Origin: Diplonema japonicum
Taxonomy: Eukaryota > Euglenozoa > Diplonemea > Diplonemida > Diplonemidae
DNA length: 64,000 nt
Reading direction: 5' to 3'
Assembly (NCBI GenBank): GCA_964019335.1
Contig: OZ025735.1
Span: forward strand, 124,001-188,000
The notes below the pieces were generated by a model. It saw only the letters and a list, made by a program, of their open reading frames with translations. It was not told the DNA's origin and searched no databases. This document shows positions 45,717-55,025 of the stretch, piece by piece (the first letter of the stretch is position 1; the number at the start of each line of letters is the position of its first letter). The position numbers and the translations under genes are program-made.

Positions 45717-47549
45717 ATGCAGCCAAGCTCCCCACGCACAACTGAAGACCCAGACCTTCAAAACCCACCCGCGTCTGTGACAGAAACAATGGTGACAAGC
45801 CAAGCGTCCTCAATGCTGCATGCATCGCAGCAAAGGGAGTTATTGGCACCTCCGTATAACCCGTACTTAACTACAGTGGGAGAAGGAGATGCTAGTGAGG
45901 GAACTGCCATGAATATGACGAGAGAAGAGCTGATTCAGGAAGAGGAGGAAGAGCCCGAGGAAGAAGAAGAAAGCGTTTTCTCCGGCCGCGACGAAATGGA
46001 GGTCCTTGAAAAGCACGTCCAATCGCTGCTCAACCCGCACGACACCAGGGACGTCCTGCTCCGTCTCGCAGGGTGTACAGTCCTCTCAATTCTTCTGATA
46101 GTCCTTATCGTGTCGGTGTCGGACTTATCAGACAAAAACGAAAGAATCAGGTCTGAAGGAACACGCGTCACTGTCGCTGCAACCTGTGCAACAAGATTAC
46201 CGGAACACATAGCCCCATCATGGGGGATTGATAAAAAACTCCACCCTGCACTGTCCGTCGACGTTGGTTTAGCTGACATCATAGCTCTGTCACCGTTCTT
46301 AACGTCAAACGCCGGTATTCTAAGCAGCGTGAAAGGGACATCCGAGCTTCCCCCGCTTCCTTCCAAAACTATCATAATCGCCTCAAGCGACCCAGCAAGG
46401 TCCGAAGTGGGGTTCGCTGTAAGCTCGCACGGTAATACCGGGTTTCAAAATCGGTACAGTTTCGCGTTGAACCACGATGACATCCTAGCCATACAAGCAC
46501 ATGGTGTCCAGCAGCATTCTGGTGAATGGGACGTTCTAGTGATTTTCACGCAGAACGGTACGTTGCAAGCGTCCACGGTGTCGATAAGATCAGACGGCAC
46601 ACTGAACGTGAACCAACCCGTGGTGTTCTTGGGTAAAGGAGCGGACGATTTCTTCTCCGCTGTGTACTTAAAGGAGCTTCCGTTACGGTACGTGGTTGTG
46701 GTGGGGGTGAACGGGGTGTGTGAGTACCATGTACTGGAGGCGTCGTCGACCAACCACCTGAGCGAGCTTTTCTCAAGGGTTTCAAGCCACGCATTGTGCG
46801 CGCAAGGAAACCGTGTGGAAACATCCCCGATAGGACCGGACGCGTTCATCATCCTTACAAACACTGTTGTTCTCCACACCACCGTCACCTCACAGTTCAT
46901 CGTTGAAAAGAACGGTGCGTCCGTGCAATGCGTAGACGGCTTGGTATCGCTAGTAACGGACACGGCAGCTGTAGTGGTCTGTTCCGATCTGCAAACGTAT
47001 TTGTTGGGGTTCGAGGGTGGGTTTTTGACGGTGTTGCCCGTGTTTAACAGCCCGCCTCAGGTCGGGTTCAAACCCGTTTCTCTGTACAAGATTTCCGCCC
47101 ATGAAGCCCTCGTTATAGGAAGGTTTCAAAAAGGCTCTTTTTATACAGCACATAAGATTTTCATCGACAGTGTTACAAACGGTGTGTTTGTCAGCGATAT
47201 TGTGCGGTTGGGGCTGCAAACCTCGCTTGTTTCAGTTGGTGTCCATGGGTCTGTGTTCGCGCTGTTGAACGGAGTCAGCGAGGAGCTTCATTTCTACCCC
47301 CTGACGTGGGTCGGTGGGCTTCGAACAGCCGGGGTGACCCTTCGTGCTTGTGAGGCGGGGGGCAACACAGACCTGATTGTCCAAGGGGTTTTAACAGCCC
47401 CCCCTCGAGACGCTGTTCTACCTGGATACCCTATCTTTGCTGACGGGAAAGGCTTGTTGACATCAGCAGTTCCCGAAGCGGCCTTGTACCGTGCACTTGG
47501 ACGATCCTTGTCTGACGAGGTGGTGTTCATCGACGTCGTCACACGGTGA
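45717..47549 (+). CDS. Type II membrane protein with large beta-rich ectodomain
   Basis: 610 residues, no intron required. Residues 1-110 are acidic and disordered (Glu runs near 75-90). One membrane span lies at about 115-137 (L-A-G-C-T-V-L-S-I-L-L-I-V-L-I-V-S-V). No cleavable signal is seen, so the long C-terminal part should face the lumen or outside. That part alternates short hydrophobic strands with Gly/Asn/Asp turns (W-D-V-L-V-I-F, R-Y-V-V-V-V-G-V, F-L-T-V-L-P-V-F), consistent with a beta-propeller, though no repeat signature was identified. No family recognised. A canonical-looking GTGAGC follows the last sense codons, so an unseen extra exon is possible. Confidence 0.75.
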   Translation: MQPSSPRTTEDPDLQNPPASVTETMVTSQASSMLHASQQRELLAPPYNPYLTTVGEGDASEGTAMNMTREELIQEEEEEPEEEEESVFSGRDEMEVLEKHVQSLLNPHDTRDVLLRLAGCTVLSILLIVLIVSVSDLSDKNERIRSEGTRVTVAATCATRLPEHIAPSWGIDKKLHPALSVDVGLADIIALSPFLTSNAGILSSVKGTSELPPLPSKTIIIASSDPARSEVGFAVSSHGNTGFQNRYSFALNHDDILAIQAHGVQQHSGEWDVLVIFTQNGTLQASTVSIRSDGTLNVNQPVVFLGKGADDFFSAVYLKELPLRYVVVVGVNGVCEYHVLEASSTNHLSELFSRVSSHALCAQGNRVETSPIGPDAFIILTNTVVLHTTVTSQFIVEKNGASVQCVDGLVSLVTDTAAVVVCSDLQTYLLGFEGGFLTVLPVFNSPPQVGFKPVSLYKISAHEALVIGRFQKGSFYTAHKIFIDSVTNGVFVSDIVRLGLQTSLVSVGVHGSVFALLNGVSEELHFYPLTWVGGLRTAGVTLRACEAGGNTDLIVQGVLTAPPRDAVLPGYPIFADGKGLLTSAVPEAALYRALGRSLSDEVVFIDVVTR

Positions 47550-47944
47550 GCAGAAAGAAAAAAAAAAAAAATACTTTTTGTTTTTTCCTTTTTTTTTTGA
47601 AAACTGTATGCATTTTTTTCCCCCACCTTCCTCTGCCTTGTTTGTGTGCCGGGTCGAGGGGGGAGGTGGACGGTCCTCATTTGGGACTTTTTCTCGTTTT
47701 TTTACTCTATCTATTATTTACACTAATCGGAATACAACACGTTATAACACCACCCCCCCCCCTTTTTTTTTCCCCGAAACGAAACGATAAAAAAAGAAAA
47801 TATCTGTGTGCAAAAAAAAAAGGGGGGAGAAAAAAAACCTTGGTGTGTCGAGTTGTTGTATCTTCCTCCCTCTCCCTCCCTGTTTTTTTTTTTTCTTCTT
47901 CCAAATCCCTCTCAAAAAAAAAAAAAAAAAAAAAGGGGGGGGAA
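47550..47944. other. Low-complexity spacer
   Basis: T, C, A and G runs. The frame upstream of 47945 is open but Phe/Lys-rich and is not counted as coding. Confidence 0.65.
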
Positions 47945-50900
47945 ATGTCGAGAAGAAGAGATTGGGGTGCGGGAGAGTTCGGGACGTCCTCTACCGTTGC
48001 AGGGGCAACAAGAGAATCTGAAGGGGAGATCAGCGGTTGGCATGTATGCGAAAATGGCGTTCCGATGGGCTCTGACAACCATGTGAACGAAGCGCTCTTC
48101 GCTCTCAGCAACGGCTATATTGGGATACGAGGCACCTTCGAGGAAGGCTACGACGGCCCCAAAGACGCCAAGGGCAACGTTCCTTCAGAACAAGGCATCT
48201 TCATCAACGGATTCTACGAAGGCCACGTAATCAAGTACCCTGAGGTCGGCTACGGCCAAGCCGAGACCGACAGCGTCATGCTCAACGTCATCAACTCCAA
48301 GATTATCACGATGACGGTTGACGGCGAACCCTTCTCAATGTGGGGAAAAGGATCTTTAACCGACTACCACCGTGAACTGAACCTCCAAGAGGGCACGCTA
48401 ACAAGAAGCTTGACATGGTCATCTCCAGCGGGCAAAAAAGTCCGCTTGGAGACAACAAGAGTCGTACCGTTGAAGGAAACCCGCAAACATATTTTCTTCC
48501 AAGAGTACAATGTGACTCCCTTGTCTGATGACATTAAGGAAATCACGATTTCATCTGACATGGATGGGCAGGTCACGAACAAACCGCAGTCGAAGGATCC
48601 TCGTGTGGGTGCGGGGTTCTCGGGGCAGGTTCTGAAAATGGTGGAGAGGAAGTGTGAAGACGGTGATTTTTCATACATTAAATCGCAAACATCATTCTCC
48701 GAACTGGATATGATCTGCGCCATGTCGAACAAGTGCAACGTGGATGGGGTTCCAACAACACCTGAATGCAAGCTTGTCGACGCACAAAAGATTTCACACA
48801 AGTTCACCATCGTCAACCCCTCCAAGGACAAGCCTATTAAACTCACAAAGATCGTTTCCTACGCCACCACGCAAGGGTTAAACGGTTCGGGGCACTCTGT
48901 CGACGATTTAATCCCAGTGGCGAAAACTCACCTCGACGCCGCTATCAAATCAGGTGTCGCGCACCTCAAAACCGAACAAATAGAATTCCTCGCGGATTTC
49001 TACGACTCCGGCGACATTGTGATCGAAGGAGACGATCTCCTTCAGCAAGGGATGCGGTTCAACATATTCCACCTTGTCCAAGCCGTGGGTCGAGATGGTA
49101 TGACCAACATAGGCGCAAAAGGTATAACCGGTGAGGGCTACTGCGGGCATTACTTCTGGGACACTGAAATCTACATTCTCCCGTTTTTCCTATACACGAA
49201 ACCAGAAATCGCCAGGAAACTTGTCTCGTTCCGCGTCTCGACTCTCGACAAAGCAAGAGAGCGTGCGAAACAACTGGGCGGGATCAACAAGGGCGCTCTG
49301 TACCCGTGGAGGACAATTCATGGGGAAGAATGCAGCTCGTACTTCCCGGCTGGAACCGCTCAGCTTCATATCAACGCTGATATTGCGTGGGCGTTCAAAC
49401 ACTACTTCGAGGCCACGAACGACACTGAACTTCTCATCAATGGTGGGGCTGAAATGCTGTTTGAAATGGCAAGATTTTGGTTAGAGTACGGATCATGGTC
49501 ACCAGGCGGGCACTTCCAACTCCACTGTGTAACTGGACCCGACGAGTACACCGCACTTGTCAACAACAACTACTACACCAACGTCATGGTGCAGGATGCC
49601 CTGAACTACGCGGTCAACACAGCGGAGCTTTTAAAACACGAGCATGCTGAGGAGTACAAATTGCTTTGCGAGAAGATCGGTCTTACCAATGACGAGCTCA
49701 CCGCAATGCAAGAAGCCGCTGACAAAATGTTCCTTCCTTACGATAAGTTCATCGGTGTCCACCCGCAAGACGATTCGTTCCTTCAAAAGAAGGAATGGGA
49801 CTTTGAAAACACGCCCCACGACAAGTACCCATTATTGCTCCACTTCCACTACCTGATCATCTATAAGTACAAGGTTATCAAACAGGCGGATCTTGTACTG
49901 GCGTTGCTTCTTCAAGGACAACAGTTCACCGACAAGGAAAAGAAACTAAACTTCGACTACTACGAACCATTAACGACACACGACAGCAGCCTGTCCACCG
50001 CAGTGTACTCTGTCATGGCTGCCGAGATCGGTTACTACCAAAAGGCGTACAACTACTTCAAATGCACGGCGAGAATGGATCTTGACAACATCCACCACAA
50101 CTCTCAAAACGGTATACACACCGCCTGCATGGCGGGGACATGGATGTGCGTTGTAAGAGGCTTTGCCGGGTACAGAATCTACAAGGGCGTCATGCATCTA
50201 AACCCGTACCTCCCCCAAGAATGGAACGGATACAAATTCTGCCTGTCCTACCACGGGGCTGTCCTCGAGGTCCGCGTCAACAAGAGAAGCGTTGTGTACA
50301 CTTGCAAAAAAGGTGCCAGGGTTAACTTCGTGCACGCGAACACGCAGAAGGTGTACCTTAAGGAGGGCAAGTCGAAGGAGTTGTACTTGAAGGACAAGTT
50401 TGAAGATCTGACATCGTTGAACTTCGATTCAGTCGTTATTGACATCGATGCCGCCATCCCGAAGATCCAAAGAGCGCACTACGAGTCATGGCACGAGGTC
50501 CTGTTGGGGCTGAACCTCGGCACAGAGTTCACCGTTTGCGACTACAAAAAATTCCTGATGAACCAGATCGGAACCCACAGATACGCCGGTTTGGAGCTGT
50601 ACCTTAACGAACAAGGTGTTACCATACCGTTTGGAAAGTCTCACGACGCACCAGGAACGCAGAGCCTGTGGGCTCTCGGGAACAAAAAGACAGAGGTTAT
50701 GAAGCGCATGATGGACGAAGACCCCCCTTCGGCATCCTCCACAATGGTGAAATTCGTCAAAGATCTCAAAAACGAGGGCATCAAGGTTGGGCTTGTTTCC
50801 TACAGCAAGTCCGGCGAGAAGATGATCACGCACAGCGGTCTCAAGAGGTACGTTGATGCGTACATCACAGGGAAGGACATGGGTGTGCTCGGGCTTCGTG

Positions 50901-51486
50901 GGAAGCCTCATATGGACATGTACCACCGTGTTGTCGAGCAGCTCTTCACAGACCCCAAGCGCTGCGTTGTGATCATTGACGACCCTATTGGTTTTGATCC
51001 CGAACAGATCGCCAGGTTCAAGTACAGTATCAGCTACCCTGTTACTTCGTTTGAACTGCAGGTTTGTGCGAGCGGGAAAGAATTTAAAAAAAAAAAAAAA
51101 AAAATTAAAAAAATCCAGACCGTTTGCGATCTCGACGAGCTTGAGCACGAACACCTGCACATGGGCATCTCTCGGGTCATCAAGGACCCCAGTGCCCCGC
51201 TCAATTCTGAAATAATCGACGATTGGGTGTTGGGGGTATGAATTACATAAAATATTTAAAAAAAAAAAAAAAACAGAGCGAGCCGTACGACATGAGGATT
51301 GCAAGGATCAAGAACGAGTGTCTTCGAAGAGTATGTTTTCAAGAATCCAAAAAGAAAAAAAGAAGAGAGAAGAGGGTGGGTGGGGTGGGGGGGGAACAGA
51401 AGAGAGAGAGAGAAAGAGAGAGAGTTTGATATTTTTTTTTTCTTCTAAAGCTCGGGGGAAATAACTATTTATTAAATGAAAAATAA
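47945..51486 (+). CDS. GH65 disaccharide phosphorylase fused to HAD phosphatase/mutase domain
   Basis: Exons 47945-51061, 51119-51235, 51277-51330 and probably 51451-51486 give about 1,107 residues. The GH65 part has Y-I-G-I-R-G-T-F-E-E, G-Y-C-G-H-Y-F-W405-D-T-E-I-Y and G-P-D-E534-Y-T-A-L-V-N-N-N-Y; Glu534 is the expected general acid. Y-P-W-R-T-I and the phosphate-site region match maltose/trehalose/kojibiose phosphorylases. From about 825 a beta-phosphoglucomutase-like HAD fold follows: motif I D833-I-D835-A-A-I, motif II S-Y-S, motif III Lys in R-G-K-P, motif IV I-D-D-P. A phosphorylase would release beta-glucose-1-phosphate and the fused HAD could convert it to glucose-6-phosphate. Such fusions are, to my knowledge, described in Euglena trehalose phosphorylase; the exact disaccharide is not shown here. 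The last exon overlaps a palindromic repeat and is uncertain. Confidence 0.88.
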
Positions 51487-51615
51487 GAATGCATTATTTC
51501 ACGCGTGGCCAGGGGGTTTAACGAGTAGGGATCTTACTTCACGAGCGAAGCGAGTGTAGTAATAATTTCGAGTTAAACCCGCCACCACAAGTGAAATAAT
51601 GCACTTATTTCATTT
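51474..51615. repeat. Palindromic element with about 45-bp arms
   Basis: Left arm 51474-51522 and right arm 51572-51615 are imperfect reverse complements (gcattatttcac on the left, gtgaaataatgc on the right; then ggtttaac against gttaaacc). The loop includes cacgagcgaagcgagtg, itself partly self-complementary. The motif gcattatttcacgcg resembles cattatttaacgcg in the element at 12419, hinting at one element class. The left arm overlaps the predicted last codons of the GH65-HAD gene. Confidence 0.65.
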
Positions 51616-51632
51616 AATATGTTGTTTTATTT

Positions 51633-51890
51633 AATTTATTTAATAAGAGCCGGGTTTGAAAGGGTGGGTAGTTACAGGTGCAGGGTACAGGTTACAAGAA
51701 ATCAAAAAACTATGTGCATCGCTAGAGGTGCATGTATGGTAGAATGCGGGGCCCCACTTGCAGAATCTTGGTTCTGGGAATGGGTTGCCTTATTTCTCTA
51801 TAAACTGGGAGTGAAAATAAAGTTGAGCGTGATATAAAGTGAAATATTATTTTTCACTCCCACCCTTGAAAACCCGGCTCGAATTAAATT
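51633..51890. repeat. Inverted-repeat element, about 258 bp
   Basis: The left arm (51633-51668, gagccgggtttgaaaggg with tggg) and right arm (51859-51890, cccacccttgaaaacccggc then tcgaatt) are reverse complements with few mismatches. No coding capacity. It directly follows the palindrome at 51474-51615, and its flanks are A/T-rich. It is MITE-like. Confidence 0.65.
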
Positions 51891-51893
51891 TTG

Positions 51894-51924
<31 letters not shown>

Positions 51925-53140
51925 GTAGTGGAAGCATGCCATGCACAAGGCAGTTGCGGTATCCCGGTTGCTGGGTGTACACCCCCATGAATGTCATGTT
52001 GATGCACAATAAATGACAAAAAAAAAAAAAAAAAAAAAGAAAAGAAAAACGACCCTCGAGTACTCATGCTAATTGAGACCCGAGAGGAGGGGGGAACAAA
52101 AGGGGAGATATAGAACAAAAAAGAAATGAAAATAAACTCCGCCTTTTGTTTTTTTTTTTTTTTTTTGTTTGCTTCTTTATTAAATGCAATGCTATCAGGC
52201 TGGCCCAAAGTGGTGAGGAGAAGATGATGAAGAAGAAAAAGAAGGGGTGGGAGGCCAAAAACACCGCAATACCGCCGATACGCCGCTTTAAGAAGTCTTA
52301 TAATTTTGTACGTCCATTTAGATGACCTTCCTCTCCCCTTCTCTCTCCTCTGTATCTCTCTATGACACCCACCTCTATCTTCCTCTTGAAGAAGAACACG
52401 AACTAGCCCTTGTTACCCTTTGAAAAGTACCACACACACAGACATCCAGCAAAATCATGCAACTTCGGCAATAATGCAGCCACTGAGGCAACCTTCGCGC
52501 GGCAAAAGCGAGCTTATCCTCTGATTCCCCGGGGTGTTGCCAAGCGCCGGTGGGGGCTCGCCGTCTCTACGTTAAACATGCTGTTGTGAACATAAAAAGG
52601 AAGACCCCCTCCTCTTTTTTTTTAAAAAGGTTTTTTTTTTTTTACACCTTTTCCCCCACACAACCCCCTTTTCTTTATTCTCTTTTTTTTTAAATGCGTG
52701 CGTGTATTTGATAGATAAGGGAAGCGAAGCAGAGTGGAAAAAAAAAAAAAAAAAAAAAAAGAGATCTGTTTCACGATACCTCTCTTAAATGCATACCCGA
52801 AGAAGAAAAAAAAAAAGAAGTGAAAAACTGAGCAGAAGACAGGGAGGGAGAGGGAGAGTTTTTTTTTTTTTTTTTTTCCCCGGCAACTTTTATTTTTCTC
52901 TTCTTACTGGCTTCTTTTCTTGGAGATGTACCACCACAACGTATTCCTTTTTTTTTTAAAAAAAGAATTTACTTCTTAATTGCTCCAAGGGGAAGAAAAA
53001 AGGGAACACCTCCCCATCCCCCTCTCCCGAATCCCCTACATACCTTCCACCCCCCCCTATTTTTTATGGTTAATCACTGTTTCAAAAAAAAACTTTTTAA
53101 AAAAAAGGAGGGTGTGGGGAGGGGTGTTCAAAAAAAAAAA
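51891..53140. other. Spacer with a non-repetitive island
   Basis: Mostly A/T runs. The segment at about 52300-52600 is normal-complexity sequence without a long ORF, including a GC-rich part at 52520-52570 with potential stems (ccccggggtg, gcgccggtggggg). It might be a non-coding RNA gene or decayed sequence. I could not match it to U1, U2, U4, U5, U6 or 7SL by eye. Confidence 0.4.
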
Positions 53141-54738
53141 ATGTCAACTAGCGTTGATAAACGGCCCAGAGAGGAAGGGAACGATGAAGCGGCGAAAAAA
53201 ATAAAAACAGAGGAGCTGGCGGAGCTCGCAAGGAGGAACGCGATGCAGGCGAAACTGATGTTTTTGAACAACTACGGGGCGGGGATGCAGGATGACGCTG
53301 ATATAAAGAAACAAGGCCTGAGCGTGAAGCTAAGAAGAGGGTTTGCAACAAGAAAAAAAAAAAAAAAAAAAACCAAAACCACAAAACAGATACGCATCAA
53401 CATCAACCGGCTCCAAACCCCTCATCACCGAGCAGGTCGGGGCCAAAAAAGCCGACCTGAAAATGTTAAAGGGCGGACCCGATGCAGAAAAACCAGCCTC
53501 CTGCGCCCTCCCGAAACCAACCGGGGACGGCCAGCTCATCGTAAGCGGCGACAAGCAAAAAGCAGAGGAGATTAAAAAACAACAAGAAAGAGAGGCCAGA
53601 AGAGCATCAAAGGACCTCGTCGTCTTGCCAATGTCAGGGAAGGAACTCCGAGCCATGCACGACAAGAGCACACCAAAACCACAATGGCACGCACCGTGGA
53701 AGATACATAAGGTATTTTTTTTTTTTTTTCCCCCCCAAAAAAAAAAGGTTCTCCCCGGCCATCTCGGGTGGGTCCGTTGCGTAGCAGTGGACCATTCCAA
53801 CGAATGGTTCGCGACTGCAGGTGCGGATCGTACCCTTAAGATTTGGGATCTCGCAAGCGGGGTTTTGAAGCTGACCCTCACAGGACATATCAGCACCATC
53901 CGGTCCATGGCTATCTCCGCTCGCTCACCCTACCTCTTCACATGTGGTGAAGACGGGAAAGTTATATGCTGGGACCTTGAATACAACAAGGCAGTTCGAA
54001 ACTACCACGGCCATCTCAACGGAGTCTACAGCATGACACTACACGGCAAGCTCGATGTCCTAGCCACAGGCGGTCGCGACGCCTCTGTGAGGTTGTGGGA
54101 CATCCGATCCCGTGCTGAGATTCACTGCATGACTGGGCATCAGGGTGCGGTTCATACACTCACAGCACCTCCTGACCCAATGATCATTTCTGGGAGCCAG
54201 GACACCCAGATTAGAATGTGGGACATTGCAGAGGGCCGTACAGTCTCCACACTAACCCATCACAAAAAGGGAGTCCGTGCTCTTACATACCACCCCGAGG
54301 AGTACACGTTTGCCTCTGGTGCGAGGGATAACATTAAGAAGTGGAGGTCGCCCAGAGGGGAGTTTTTGAATAACTTCTCCGGGCATGAGTCGATAGTGAA
54401 CACACTGTCCGTGAACAGGGACAACGTAACGGTTTCGGGTGGGGACGATGGTTACCTTCACTTCTGGGACTGGAAAACAGGGCACAATTTCCAAAAGATG
54501 AAGACGATTGCACAACCAGGGTCTCTTGAGGTATTTTTTGAAGGGGGTGGGGGAGGGAAAAAAATTATTTTTTTTTTAGGCTGAAACTGCGATCCTTTGT
54601 TCCGCCTTCGACCATTCCGGCTCGCGGCTTATCACTGGCGAGGCCGACAAATCCATCAAAATCTGGAAGGAAGACGAAACTGCTACAGAGGAGACACACC
54701 CGCTTGACTGGGTACCGCAAAAACGGAAATTTTTCTGA
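53141..54738 (+). CDS. PLRG1: Spliceosomal WD40 protein PLRG1/Prp46
   Basis: Exons 53141-53340, 53390-53711, 53748-54530 and 54580-54738 give 487 residues. Introns are 49, 36 and 49 nt; the 36-nt one is GTATTT, T/C run, A run, AAG. Residues 1-170 are charged and partly disordered. Seven WD40 blades follow, with [29 protein letters not shown] and [15 protein letters not shown] closely matching PLRG1/PRL1/Prp46. The end [20 protein letters not shown] is near-identical to family members, and it needs the last splice. PLRG1 is a core partner of CDC5 in the NineTeen complex, required for pre-mRNA splicing. Confidence 0.94.
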
Positions 54739-54985
54739 TTTCCGTAAGAAAAAAAAAAAAAAAGAAAGAAAGAACCAAAAAAAAAAAAAATAATTCTGTT
54801 GTTGATTCCGCAACGCTACATCAAGAAGAAAAAAAGGGGGGGAGATGAAAAAGGAGAAAAAAAAAAAAGGAAAAAAAATTAGGAAGTGTGTTGTGTTTTC
54901 TATTTTTTTTTTTCTTTGACACATTTATAGTTTTTTCTTCTTTTATTTAACCGTCCACAGGAGGGGAGGGGCAGGGGAGGAGAAG

Positions 54986-55018
<33 letters not shown>

Positions 55019-55025
55019 ACTCAAC

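Noticed and set aside
47546-47944. N-terminal extension of the GH65-HAD protein, with a hydrophobic stretch
   Set aside because: The apparent membrane segment comes from T-rich spacer; no conserved residues occur before 47945.
50486-51304. 272-codon minus-strand ORF
   Set aside because: It lies opposite the HAD domain, whose motifs are clear on the + strand.
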